Source: Tetranychus cinnabarinus (Eukaryota > Arthropoda > Arachnida > Trombidiformes > Tetranychidae). Taken from it: DNA of 64,000 nt. A program made the translations under genes and the position numbers. Below, piece after piece: positions 1-14,200 of the stretch (positions are counted from its first letter, which is position 1; every line of letters starts with the position of its first letter). The notes beneath the pieces are model-generated. The model worked only from the letters and a program-made list of their open reading frames with translations, was not told where the DNA came from and ran no database searches. The stretch lies in the NCBI GenBank assembly GCA_022266195.1, contig WHVY01000002.1:12725001-12789000 (forward strand). The letters run 5' to 3'.

Positions 1-1802
1 ATTTACAATTACGAAAGTTCGATTTAATGATTTCTGTAGCCAACATCGAAAGAAGAAGTGAAAAACAACATACAGAAAATCCAAAATAGAACCCTTTGAA
101 CGAGAGAAAACGAGGAAAAATAAGGGGAATAGAAGGAACAAGAATTTGAAGTTAGTGCAGTCTGAATAATGTGATATTTGGACCTAATGGTTTGAGGCCT
201 TTAAGTAGTGATTGGGTGAAGATATCAGTAACCTCTATTGACTCGCATATCCAATAACTCGACATAACTGTATAAGCAACATTAAATACCCAAACAAGTT
301 ACCCAACATTTCATTCGTCTGTAGTTACTTTAATTTTTAATAAAAGTGTCTTGACTGTAATAATTCGCAGTACACTTGATCGATTCTCCGTGTCTTCAGC
401 ACATTTTTCTTCCACTACATGAACTTACATGCAGATATCAATGATAAAGAATTGGATTGTCTGTTGTAATCGCCCAATTTGAGGAAAATTGGTGGCTTTT
501 CATTTTTTATTCAATATTTTTCTGTATTTTCAGTGCTGGTTGATTCAGTGTTTTCATACAATGACTTATTAACTCAGCTAGTTGAAAGTTTTTAAAAAAT
601 CATCTGAATTTTGAATCCTCAGAGTCTTTATGAACGAAGCAACAAAATCTGGTAAACCTTAAACAATAGCTTTTTATCAATATTGATTATTCCTTGTATT
701 CTGTATTCTTTATCACTTTCCTCTTCTTTTCCTTCTTAACCATCCTCTTCACCAAACATACAATATCAAAGATGAAACTTTTCCTTTCTTCTTTTCTTCC
801 TTCCTTTCCACCTCTTCACCAAAAATGCTATCATTAAATCAAATGTGTCACTTACTCGTTTCACTTTTTTACTCTTACTCTTGCCTTTTTCACACTTGGA
901 TACAAACATTTTTATAAGTGACACAAAACCAAGCAAATTGCTGTATGTCTACTCATCGAATAGTCCAACGACATTGATGGCAAATTGAAAGTCGACCATT
1001 TTATCATCTCATTTTTCTTCATGCTGTTCCAAGAAAATTTTGCTCTCTCTCACATCTCAACATCTTAATCGTTCATTCATTTTCTTCCAATAACACTTTT
1101 ATTCAGCAAATTTGTTCTCACTTTTCGAGCATCAATTACCAACAGTCATACAATAAAATGTAATAAAATGAGCATTAAGTTAATGCTATTAGATGAAAGA
1201 TATACACTAAGATGAACAATAAAAATTAAGAAAAGACACCTTCCAACATGAGGAATAAGTGGCAAAATATTTTCACGCAATGACGAGTCAATAGTCAACC
1301 AGAACCAGAAATTTTTCTTAATTGTTTAAAAATTTCGCCGGTTGTTTGTTTGGTACTACCGGTTAAACCAATTACTTTTTTATTCCTAATCTCTGTACAC
1401 CATAAGAAGACCAGATAAAGATTGTCAATCACAGAATGTTTAGATTTTTCAAACCATGTTCCTTTAGTTGGTGAAATTTTTTTTTTTACACTTCGAGCAT
1501 CGATAAATATAATTTAAACCACTACGTTTAGGGTAACCAGTATTTAATCGAATGGTTATATTGTATAATCTTACGCTATTTTGAAATTGGTTAACTTGAT
1601 GGTTAACTAACACTGTAACTAAATATGCACAGTTTGGTCTAAGACAGAGATAAAGAGAGTGATTAGACCTGATAAAAAAAGTCAAAATGAAAAATGAAAA
1701 TAGGAAAACCCATTGAAAGCAATGGAAAATCAAGACAAAAATGTGTCTTGAAAATTAAAAAAAAGTGTTGAGATTAGATTACATAGTGGTTTAAATCAGT
1801 TA
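1..1802. other. AT-rich non-coding stretch
   Basis: No gene recognised. Open frames on both strands are short and rich in F, I, K and S, as expected of AT-rich random sequence. A pyrimidine-rich block with TTCC/TTCTT runs lies around 700-830. A minus-strand open frame at 1464-1733 ends in a lysine run encoded by a poly-T tract and has no recognisable family. Confidence 0.5.
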
Positions 1803-1887
1803 AACCACAATATCTCGAAGTTATGAGATAAAACACTCGGGCTTCGCCCTCGAGTTTATATCTCATAACTTCTCGATGCAGTGGTTT
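1803..1887. repeat. long imperfect hairpin centred on GGGCTTCGCCC
   Basis: Two arms of about 37-40 bases (1803-1838 and 1850-1887) are reverse complements with a few mismatches. Both carry the ATCTCGA/AGTTATGAGATA text and its complement, and AACCAC pairs with GTGGTT at the outer ends. The apex is GGG-CTTCG-CCC at 1839-1849. It could be a small fold-back element or an RNA hairpin. No target duplication was established. Confidence 0.75.
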
Positions 1888-2074
1888 CACTATCACTTAA
1901 TTTTGAGGTGGAACAAGTTATTTTGTGAAGTAATCCAGTGCAACCAGGAGAGAGATTACAATTATATTCATCTTTAGATGCTACTAAGTTGATATCTTGT
2001 ATAAATTTCAGTCCTCCGATATTTCCATCACTTGGATCACTCAACTTCACTTGCAAAGTAAGTAAATTTATCAT
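1856..2074 (-). other. possible exon, unrecognised
   Basis: A minus-strand open frame of about 70 codons has a more balanced composition (D, G, P, E and three C) than its neighbours, and its end runs into the hairpin arm. However, the plus strand shows a stronger splice pattern over the same bases: an AG at 2010-2011, GTAAGT at 2058 and TTTTCAG at 2132-2138, defining an 81-base intron after a 46-base exon. All plus-strand frames close soon after it. The two readings conflict, so this is at best a fragment of an unidentified gene. Confidence 0.15.
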
Positions 2075-2299
2075 TGCTTAAATCCATTACATTAAATAAA
2101 ATTAAATTAACACTTTTTTAATTTGCTCTAATTTTCAGGTTACCTGACAAGATAACCCATTGCTTCTGTGTCATCTTATGACAATCAAACGATAACTCAA
2201 TACATGTTTCTTCTTTTTGTGAAAATTGTTTTTCTATTTTTTTCTTGATTATTTTAATCATTTAGTGTTAAAATATATTCAGTTTTTCTTATTATTGTG

Positions 2300-5200
2300 A
2301 TTGTAGCTGTGATCTGGATTTAATGATAATGATTTAAAAGTCTTGTTGGTTACGCCTTGTGTCCGTGTAACTAGACTGTTACCGATTTCAAACTCAACCT
2401 TTAAGAATTGATAATATGAAATGTAAAAATTATTAGGCCGTGAACATTCAAGCTTCGTGTTAGAGAAGGAAAGAAAGTTTTTTCCTCGTTTCCGTTTCTG
2501 TTCTTTGGAGTTACCGGGTATGTTGCCATACTAACGATTGATAAATCATTATCCAACAATTCTGTCAGATTATTGGTATTGCTTCACTTGTTAATATAAA
2601 TTCAATTTATTAACATTCAACCACGAGATTGAATTGAGCAAATTTACAATATGGTCAAATTAAGCGTTCATTAAGTTGTGGATCCAGACAGGATGAAGAG
2701 TGTTTACCAGGGAAAACAATTGAACGTAAAGTTGCTCTGCGAACAGGACGACGTTTCTTTTCTCTTATTTTGTGTGAAATTTTTCGAATTTGATTTGTGT
2801 TTGAAACGAAGTTTGAAAAAACGAGTGATATGAATATAATTATGTAAAATATCATGGTTGCCTGTAAACAGAAGAAAAAGATAAACATTAGACAGAATCA
2901 CAATTAGTTAAACAAAGTCGACAAAAAAGTTGAAACTTGTTCAATGATACTAAACAACCAACTCTTGATCAATATAAACTCTCCTCATAACCATTTAAAT
3001 CATCAATATAAAACATTCCATGAACAGTGAACCTTTATTTGCCTTCTAATCAAACATGTACATCAACGTATGTCAGGTAAAGAGTCTAGAATGTTATTTG
3101 CTGAAAGGGAATCCAGATAAAAGTAAACAGCTGTAAATGGATGAAAACAGTTAACTGTAAACTGTTCAGTCCAATAACAATGTTAGAGACAATAATAGAT
3201 ATAATCAACAATTGGATGAGAAAAACGTCGAGATAATCATAATCATCATCATGATCATTCCCATGGATGAAATGGAAAAGGACAGAGCATAAGATTGCCT
3301 TTTTTTTGGATGGAAATAACTTTTATAATCAATGTGTACTCAGTTGGTACGAGGTGAAGCTGAAAATGGTGAAAAGTTTTGGATAATCAGTGAAAGGCTG
3401 AATCAACCAAGCAATCAGGTGGAATGATAAGGATGCAGCATGGAAACTGAAACTGTAAGGAATATCAGAATGAAGAAGAAGAAGAAAAGGAAGAAAAAGA
3501 AAAGGTAAAGTGAAAAAGAGAATATTGGAAAGAAAAGAAAGAGAAGAAAAATAATAGCAACAGTAATAACAATAATAATGGAAATAAAAATAACGACAAT
3601 AATATCAATAAAAATAATGATAAAAAATTCGATTATTCAGTTAATAACATTGAAAGCACCTTTTCTTTCATTGCTCGAGTTTTGATCATTTTTTGTGTTC
3701 ACTTGAAAAATTTGCTCATCAACATTTATTAATTTTCACAAGATTCAGCATCAAATTTTTCTCGTTGATGAAACGAACAATTTTGTCTGAATTTTTCTTC
3801 TTCTTCTTCTTCTCGCCTTATGCTGTTCACCGTAAATTGATGGTCCATTGACACATCAATAATATTTTCATCCATTTCTAATCGGAACAACAAATTTCAC
3901 TGTAATCGAAGCACAAAAAGAAAGAAAATATTAGTAAAAAAAAAGTTTTTCCTCAACATTGTGAATCAATGAAAGGAAACAGAAGGTGAAAAAAATGATT
4001 TCAAGACTTTTGGTGAAAGTTTGGGAATAAGAAATTTGATGAAAAAAAGAAGCATGAGACTGAGGATGAAAAGGGAGAAAAGGATAAGCTGATATTTCTT
4101 TCACTCCAATGTTAATATATTGGCTGTCAAAACATGAACCTAACCTTTCTTGTTATCAAAGGTAAAGGGAATCAGAGAAATTTTGAAATCTTTAATATTG
4201 ACCCACAAGTGATAACTTTTTTTGCCTTTTCTGTTTTGCAATATCGTTTGAGATGAAAAATGTTTTTATTATTTAACCTTAAATTTTTGGATAAACTTTT
4301 TTTCGTTGCTTTGCACAGATTTCAAGTCATTTATCGAAATGAGAAATTGAAAGGAAATTCATCTTGATAAAGTGGTCAACTTGTGAAAGTTTAATGTGAA
4401 TATTCACTTGGAAACAACAACTTTTTATCCTTTCTCTCTTTTCACTGGGAGTGAATTTACAGGGAATGCTTTTGTTGTTCATTATAAGTTTATTTGAATA
4501 AAATTTTCTATTTATTTTCAGTTTTACATATCATTGTTTTCTGTTTATCTTTCAAATGGAATGAATCTTTTGTCTTTTTTTGTGAACAAAACTGTTGATA
4601 TAACAACCTTGCCTGTCCATTTAGTATCAATATTTTGGTCTGGTTAATCCTCAGCTTTTATGCTTACCCAGTTCTTGCAAAGCTGATTATTAAAATATAC
4701 TTGTTGGAATTGAAAAAAACAAAATCTTTTCTTTCCTTCTCAATAATCAATAGTCAGGCTCAATAGAGAGATTTACAGTGAAAAAGGTAAGATTGGGGAG
4801 AAAATATGAAATGTTGAAATTTTGGAACTTTTTTCGTTTACTTTTTCATTCTTCATGATTGATAAAGAGATGGAAGGAAAAGATCAAGGATGAAACTAAA
4901 GAGAAAAATGATTGTGACAAATGGCAAGGTGGACAAAGTAACTGTCGAGTGACAGAGAAAAAGTTCATTACGAAATCAAATAAGAATGAACAATCGTCTT
5001 TTGTCTTTCATTATCAACATTCTCCTTTTATTTCGTCTCTTCACTCCATTATCTTTGACCTTATCTTTTAACAACATTTATCATCCTTTGATGGTAACTT
5101 GATTCAACCTAAAAAAAAGTAGCGCAAAGACATTTAAACAATGAAATTGTTTTCATTAACAAAATTTGATCTATAAAAGCATTCAGTAAATGGACAAACG

Positions 5201-8200
5201 TTTCAACCGATTCAGTCCAAACAAGCAATTTCAAACCATTTAGCCAATAAAGTTTCAACAAGTAACACAACTAATGAACCATTTTGAAATGTTTCTTTGA
5301 GAAAACAGAAAAAAAATGTTTTTCGTTGCAACGAATCAACACATGAATATCATGCAAAGAATTGCCTTTTGTTGAGTAAATGTTGATTTCTGTACAAAAA
5401 TACTCAGAATGATGTGAACAGATTTTTTTCGAGAAAAAAAAACAAACAAAACTTTCTTTTTCAACTGACATTAAACATTTTTCATTTTCTTGTTTTCCAT
5501 TATAAAGATGAGTTTCAAAAATCAAATGGTTAAGTAGAGTAAACAAGTTCTGAAAGAAAAATCGAAACCCTGAGGCTTTCACCGAGATACAAAGAGCTAC
5601 ACATGAGATCATTAATATTTCTTCTCTGAACTCTTTTCACTAATAAAGCAATAGTTTCACCTTTACACCACAAACGTTTTCCCAGAATCTCTGTTTTCAC
5701 TGAACCTTTTGTCAGCAACAGTGAAAATGTCACTAAACTTGCGTCTCTATTATTCACAGTTCATTCATAAAGCCATTTGAAAACAGCATTTCTGCAGTTA
5801 CCTTTTGTCCTGCCATTAATCACTTGGAACCATGAATATTATTACAAGCCATTATCATTGTACTTATTGAATGGGATTGCATGAAGAGTAATAAAGCGTT
5901 GGTGCAACTCTGAATCAATGGAAATTCTTCATGAGAGAGAGAAAAAAGTGTTCATTTAATAGCTTCAATTTCGTTTTCTTAACCATTAAAAGTGAAAATC
6001 GATTTTCAGTTTCGATAAGTAATTGCATTTTTTCTACTTTCTACAAGTTAGTATTTTCCATCTTGTTTTTTTCTCTCTCTCTCTTCATTTCAATACTTTT
6101 TCTTCATGCAATTGCACCAAATGATAATAAAATGAATAAATTGAGACCATTAATATTTGTGTATTACAAGAATATTGAGAAGAGAAGAAAAAAAATTACA
6201 AGAAAATGCGTTTTTGCCATTTTTTCTTTTCGTTACACAAACTTTCTTTTCATCATCAAAATTCATTTTCCCCTGCAATTATTGATACTCTTCAGTGTTT
6301 TTCCATTTTTTCTTGGCAAAATTAAAGTTTACTTTTTTCTTCCTTCTCATTTACATGTTATTAGATTATTTCGTGTTTCATGATAAAAAATGCTTGTTAT
6401 TACTGTTGCATCTAATGAGAACGACAGAGACTAGATATTGAATGTTAAATATTGACTTTTCAATTTATCTTTTCCAAGCCTCTCGACATGATCAAATAAA
6501 CGTTGATTAGTTGATGGGAGAAAGTTCTGTAAATCAGTTGAATTATTTCTCATAATTGATAGCAAATTAATGAGAGAGTAAATTTAGAGTTGCTTTCATT
6601 AATCAACTGAAGCCAATGGAAAAAAGTTGAGACAAACATGAGTTGACTTGCAACAGAAATGTTAACCTTTTGGATAATACTTTTTTTATATTGACTTAGA
6701 TTCAATTGGATTGAATAGAGATTCAACTTGGAATTGAATCTCGCAGGAATTATCTGTTTGATTTACTGGAAAAAAACTAATTTCATCATCAATTAGCGAA
6801 TAAAAGTAAAAGTAAAAAATAGAGGAAAAACTTTAACAAGTGTTTATCGATGGATAAGTAAATTGTCTGCTTACGATTTTTCATCAGAATTGGTAGAAGA
6901 AGAAAAAAAGGTTTTTCCAGTGATTTTGTTCTTGAAACAGATTCTTTCGTTTGTGCTAAAATGACAAATGAAAAGCTTAAATACTGAACTAAATTCAATT
7001 TTCATCAATAAAATCGAACTCTGGCGAAAAGTTCAAACAGAAAAAGTAAAATTTCGATTGATATTTTCTGTCCTTTTCTGTTTATTTTGCAACGTTTTGC
7101 CTTTTCGTTGGTTAGTCAACATTCGTTTGTTTTATCGTCACTAATCAATGTCAGTTATAAGTAAATAAATTTTCATTTGTGAGTTTCTTGAGACTGATGA
7201 AGGATTGTCAATGGAATGATTAGCTTGGTGAACAGATGAAGGTGAAAGATAGCAGTGAACCAGATTGTTGATGAGTCCATGTAACGGAAATTACATTCAG
7301 ACAAGATTATACTCTTTACTGCCTCAAGGGTCTAATCGATTAAACTGTTCACTGTTTGTTTCTCATCATGTCATGTCAATAAGTCAAATTGACCGAGAGT
7401 TGATGACTTGGATGATGAGGAAACAAGGAAAAAAGTAAAACATTGTAGGCTCTTTAGAGTTACAAAATTCACTGTCAGTAAAAAGTAAAGAAAAGCATTT
7501 CTTTTAATGGATAAACAGAGTTAAAATTTAAATGAGATTCCCTGTTTAAAGCAGAATGGATTCAATGTTGAAACAAGAATTATATGAAAAACATTGATAT
7601 TGACAGTGGACAATGCTCTTCAAGTGAGAAAACAAACTTGAAACTGAATAAACACGAAAACTAGTAGACTTGGAATGTTCAAGAGAAGAAAATCTCTTGA
7701 TATTTCCCTCTGAATGGTGTAACAAGACAGCGAAACAATTCAATATTCTTGCAAGATTTACCAAAAAACTTGTTAGATGAACAAACATTGAGCCAATCAT
7801 GTTCAACACAAATACAAAAGTTATTCAAAAGTAACGCTACATCTGACGATAACTAGGCTTACATTTGAAGCCATGTAACAAAACATGAAAAATGAAGTTA
7901 ATCAATGGACATTGTTTGTTGGAATAGCTTTTTGAAAGAAACTATCAACTTAACCTTTAACATATCGAACCGTCGAAATGCAGATAGTTGGAAGCGATAT
8001 CAGGTTGAACTCTAATCATGAGATTTTCAGCAGTTTCGCATTTTCTTGAGGAAATGCTTGAAATAAAGTCTTTAAACGATTAAAAATGTTTTTTTTTTTC
8101 ATTCGTAGCTTCGTCTTTCGAAGTCTTAATGTGAAAAAATTAACTCTTACCTTGCCTTTCCATCTGAACTTGTGCTTTCTATTCAAGTAATGCTTCGATT

Positions 8201-11200
8201 GCACCTAATTCGATTGAAAATCAGAGTGAATTGAGTTTCAACACTTGTAACCATTTCAATGAAAAGAAGGTTAATTGTAAATGCAATGTTTAATTTAAAT
8301 GAAAAGCAATTTGACTGTTTAATTGAACCTGCTTTTGAATAGTAAATTGATTCACGTCAGAAAGTTTGTCAATTATAAATCGACAAATCAATCATGAAAC
8401 AATTTGAAAGACATCAAGAGTGAAAATACCTTTTTCCTTTGCATTTCAAGACAAAAACAAATGTCAATTTACATGCTTTGTCAAGAATAATGTAACCAGA
8501 TTTAAAGTTAACCAGGAAAAGATGAAAGGAAATGTATTTTTGTTTTGAAAACGGAAAATTTATTGATAACTTGAATCAATATCATTGTTTATTCTGGCTT
8601 TTAAATCCAAGCATCGAATCGAATAGCAAAAGTTGAAAATAAATGATGAAAAATAAATAGTTTCAATAAACAGTAAAATGGTAATCCAAAGGAATGCAAA
8701 AACAATGGATGAAATTTGAGAAAAGGCGAAAAGAAAATAAACTCGAACAAGAAATGAGATTTCATTTCCTTCCTTGAAACTGATAACAGATGATATTGTC
8801 ACGTTATTTTGCCTCCTCAAAGTTTTTCCCATGTAACCCCCTTCAATGGAGATAATGATGATAATCTTTATTCCATTGCTGGTATCGAGTCTTGCCTCTG
8901 TTATTCAATCAACAAGCTTGAAACAATTTACTTTGTTTTACTTCATCTTCGACTTTCGACTCTTTATCTTGTTATTATTATAAAAACCACTCCCAGTTGA
9001 AGAAGAGAAAAAAAAACTGAGAATCTCAATTTTCTTCCATTCAATTCGTTTAATCTCTTACGACTTTTTCATTTTCAATTTTTCATCTCATCATGTGTCC
9101 AATAATCGAGTAAACACCCTTTTCGTGATGATATTTGGATGAAAAATTTGAGCCAATTTTCAATGGCCCATCAAGCCAATTGATTTTATCGAGCTCTTCA
9201 TTTCTCAAGACAACAAACTCGGTCATCATTCATAACTTGTCTGCCTAAAGATAAACCTTTTCTCGATCCTTCTCTCTACCTATCACGCCAAGCAATTATA
9301 ATTCATCCATTAAACACGCACAATTTCATCTCACCATGTGATTGGAAAATAATGAAAAATGAAAACTCTGCTTGAAATCCGTTTCTCTTGTTTTCCAATG
9401 AAAATTATCCTTTTTTCTGCCATTATTTATTCATCTTTCAATTGAATCAACTTAATATGTATTTTCCTGTTTAAGCCGGAAAGAAAGGGAAAGCAAACAA
9501 AAAATATGTATTACATTAACATTTTGAGTTTTCAAGAAGCAACAAAGATAATTTATTCCATGAAAGATTCAAAGAGGAAGCAGAGAAAACCTTGAACTGG
9601 AATGAAAAATAAGAAGATGAAAGTTATTTTCGAAAAAAGAGGATCAAAAATTTAATCATCAATGAGGAAAAAATTGTTTAAACATTCGTTGCATCATTCA
9701 TGATTGCTGAGCCCGAGTGATAAAATGTTTCTGTTATTCAAGAATAGACGCTTATCGAATGGACAATCGAACTTTGCCTTTCAAATTTCTGTAGAGCCCA
9801 GCCTGGTTCTGCTAATTGTCTAGTTTTGTGGTGAAAAATTTACTGAAAAAGAGACTTTATTCATTAGCAAATAGATTTACCGACAATTGAAATAATTATA
9901 AGTAGCTGTTTCCACGTCAAATCAATCAATCTTGTATGACAGTCTTACTTATTATGTTCAACCGTCAACAGGGAGTCCTTTTGGTTTCCCTTGTTACCCT
10001 TGCCATTGTTCAAAAAAAGAAGTTACTTCGAGTTTTTTCTCGACCCATTTGTCACTCAACTCTTCACTGAATCAATCAATGTCTTTTTAGCGTCAAATTT
10101 TTGAATAAGGATTAACAAGGAGAAACATGGAAAACATTTAGTCTCTTTTGCACCTCCCTTGGCACCATGATATTTCATCCTTTCATCGTGAACTTGAATA
10201 ATGATGCAACTGATGAGCTTCAAACTGTAGTTGCAAGGAAAAGGATAAAAAAGTCTCTTAATTTTATAACTTGGAGAAGATGAAGAGAATGGAAAAGTCA
10301 AGTTATATCATCAACTCCCAATACCTAGACTATTCAATTGAAGACAAATTTTCTTCTTCTTTTTGATATTATTTCTTTAAACCATTTAATGAGCTTTTCA
10401 TTGAACATTTTAGTCGACATTTTCATCTGATTTACTCGTTTAACTTCTTTGTAGCTTGTTTTTTCCCTGAAAAAAGAAACATTTTTCACTTTTTCTTCAC
10501 TCCATTGTAGAGCAAAAAAAGAGTCAAAACTGAAGGTAAAAGTAGCAAGAAAAACATTTAAAATAGTTTCAGTTGAAATTGTTTTCCAACAACTTTAATA
10601 ATCTCTTTGCCTTTTCTTCAATTGTTTTTGTTCATTTAATTTTGTCGAGAGAAACAAAAAAGTCTCTAGTTGAGAGAAAAAAGAATGAAATTCTTTCCGT
10701 TTCTTGTGCCCTTTTTTGCTCCTCAACAAGCATCACATTAAATCAGAACTTAATTGAACTTTTGTCTTGACTTTTATTCCAGTCTTTTTTGTGTGTGTCA
10801 AAATGATGAGCAAAAAAGGAGAGGAAAAGAGCTGCCAATTGACAAGATACCTTGTCATTGGCAACATACTTTGTGACATTCAACTTTTCACAGCATTCTA
10901 AGTCCTTTTATCTCTGAATCTTATAACCCTCTTGCCCTTAACTTCGAAAAGATGCCTTTACTTGATCATGTTTTCGTCTCATTTAGTCTAGTCTGCAAGA
11001 ATAGCATCAAAAGTCTATCGAACGAAAACAAATGATTGACATTGATGAAAAGATAATTAGTAGAATAGAGATTTCGAGTGATTTGCTCAAATTTAGTCAA
11101 TGAACAAGTTTATCATGTCATACACCAAATTAGTTGTGAAAAGAGTAAAACTTGACAAAGAATTGAGTTTGGCATTTAACGATTCATTTTCAATTCCAAA

Positions 11201-14200
11201 TAATAAATAAAGTAAAATATTGCATTTTCAAAGTGAAAATTTACGCTCAATTTGAACTGCTAATGTTTCATGCAACAATTTGAATCAAACTTGAGAGCAA
11301 ATAACATCATATTTCGTCTATTTATTTATGTGTTAACAAGTCAATCTGTCAATTCGAACTGCAAAAACAAAACGAAATTCCAAGTAAATAAAATGACTAA
11401 ACGCATTAAAGAATTGTCAAGAATATAAAATTTTAAAGTTACTTTGATATAAGTTATTGGTATGTAAACCATTGCATTTGAATGGATGCAATTCCGAAAA
11501 CAAATTTGCTTCATTTATCCGAACTTAATGTTGAATATTTTTCATTCAATTCGTAATTAGAGTTTATTGAGAAGAGATTTTTTCAGATCGAATTTCTGAC
11601 AGAAGTTAGCTTTTAACTTTGACTTTTTTCTTCGACTTTAATTGCTCATTTTGCATTTAATTGCTTCAGTTTTTTGTTTCATCGCAATTCTGTTCAACAT
11701 CAGATTGCCTTTTAATGCTTTCCACTACTGCCTTTAAATGCTCATTTACTTTCTTATTAATTCATTTTGCCAATTCATTAATATCCAAATGAGAATCAAA
11801 AGATGAAAGAAACTGTGAAACTAAGAAATGCATGGTAAAGGAAAAGTTCACTTGAATGAATACTCTGTGTAATTACCTTTATTAATATGCTATTCACGAT
11901 GAATGTTAAATTAGCCTCAAGACAATTCATTGATCGCAATAACTTGCACCAGTCTTCAAATTGAAACATGAAGAGTAGGAATAAGAAAGTCAAAAATTGT
12001 TCTTAATGCTCTTTTGCATTGAATGCAATTTGTCTTGAAAAGCAAAGGTACAAAGGTATTCAAATGGCAAAAAGTTTGAACAATTTTCGTGTGAAAACTT
12101 GTCCAACTCAAGAAGTTGTTATGGGAGTAAAAAAGGATTATCAAAATGTCTTTCCTTTCAAAGTTTAATAATTATATTCATTGTTATTTCGCTATTATAA
12201 TTGAACAATTTTCATGCATAAACTATGTCATGTTCAAGTTGTTGCCTTAATGAAAATATTTCACCAAAAATTCATTTCTAACTCAATTATAACAATGTTT
12301 TTTTTCTCAATTTTTCACTTTTCTCTCAACTTTTCTTTGCTCTTGACTCGTTGAAATTTGATATTCATGATAGCATTGAAGTGTCATTGAACAGTTTGAC
12401 GTTTCATCTTTTGATGGTCCAAAGTTGAATAGCTATTGAAAGTAATGAAAGCAATTTTGTCACAAGCGCATTTTATCAAATGCAAAACAGAAACTTATCA
12501 AATTCAACTGATCAAACGATTCTGTTATTGGACTCGATCATAATGGTAACGCAAAGAAATTCAAAGAATAAAGTTTCGTCTCGAGATTATTTTAAGGTCC
12601 ATAAGTTTCGAATAGATTCAGGTTGCATTAAAATGGAAACTTTTATGTACTTTTACTGTTTACGGACGATCATTACTTTAGCATTACCTAATTAAGGTGC
12701 TTAATGTGAAATGCAAGTCAATCGAATGGAAAAAAGCTGTAAACTGGAAACATTAATGCAAGAAAAAATAGAGTTCTTTGGGTGAGATTCAGCTTTAGTT
12801 GCTGTTGAATTTAATAAGTAAAAGTTCAATGGATTGAGGAAAATATGAAAAGAAATTTTCATCAATAAAATTTCCTTTTCTGGATATTTTAATAAAGTGA
12901 ATGAACACGAGTCCATTCATGGTTGATTCCTTTTCATAACGATTGCAACTCTGAGTAAAAGAGAGTAAAGTTTCTCACTTTTAACATCATTTTAATGGTT
13001 GTAAATGAAGCAACGAAAAGGATTCAGCTTGTGATCAATTTTGATTAATGACAGAAACTAAATGAAATATGGATTCATCCATAACAGAATTCATTTTTCA
13101 CCCAATATTTTAATGTTCAACTTGTCCTGGTTAATGTAAAAGTAAAGAAAAAGGATTGAAAAGTTGACCAAAAGTTTGAAAGCTTAAAACACTGTAAATC
13201 ATTTTGGGTAATGATTTACTCACGCATAGATGTTGGAAGATGTTTTGGTTAACAGTAATAATATTTTTCATTTGATGGGCTGTGAGGGAAGGAAGAAAGC
13301 ATCATCATTTTGATGAGGATAACGATTAGAAAGAGGAATAATGTTGACACAGAAAATGATTTTTCTTCATTTATTCAAGCTGAGTTGCTGCTGTGTTGTC
13401 ACCAATGAATAACCATTTAATAATGTGAAAGATAATAGTCTGTAAATGTGGTTACCTCCTTGGAGTCAACGGGAAAATGCATAAACTTTTCTATCCAGTA
13501 TAATCATTCTTTTACCTTAAGGTGATGATATTAATAATTTAATCTTTTTTACTCCCAGTTTTTCCCTTGCTTTTCTCTTCGACTCTGCACTTTCTTCATT
13601 TCAATCTCAGAGGTAGCCTTGATTATTTTTAGGTTAACTTTTTTGTGTTCGCTGTTGTCAACTTGTAATAAGTGTCAAGGGATTGCAATTGTTCACAGTT
13701 GAGTTTAGTTCGTTGCTTGGCTAAATGACTCGACGAAACTTGGAATGCTGATTGTTTGATGATAATAAAATGGGATAAATGAGCATGATAGGAGACAAAT
13801 GGTGTCACAAGAAAAAGAAACAAATGAACTGAATTACAACTAAACAAATATGACCCTGGTTTTGGTGCAACTTATCTATTCTGTGCTTAATTTTGGGAAA
13901 ATCACTCCCAGTTGGATACTGGGATTGATAAATTGTTAGAGCTTGAATGAAGATCAAGGTTTGAGAAACGAAACAAGAATCGTCGATAAATCAAGTGGAA
14001 AGAAGCAAAGTGAGAAATGAACTAATAAAACACAATATGTTATGATGAATAAGGAACGAAAAATAAGAGGAAAAAAAGGTTTGAATGATGAATGCAAAGG
14101 TTGGCCAAGGATAGAGTAAAGTTGATGCCGAGACAGGCTTCACTAGAGGCACAAGTTCAATGTCCAGACTTGCTAACCAAATTGTCTGCCTTTCCTTTGA

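Noticed and set aside
5931..6383. 150-codon plus-strand open frame
   Set aside because: Composition is almost entirely F, L, S, I, K and N, with no domain or splice context; expected by chance in AT-rich DNA.
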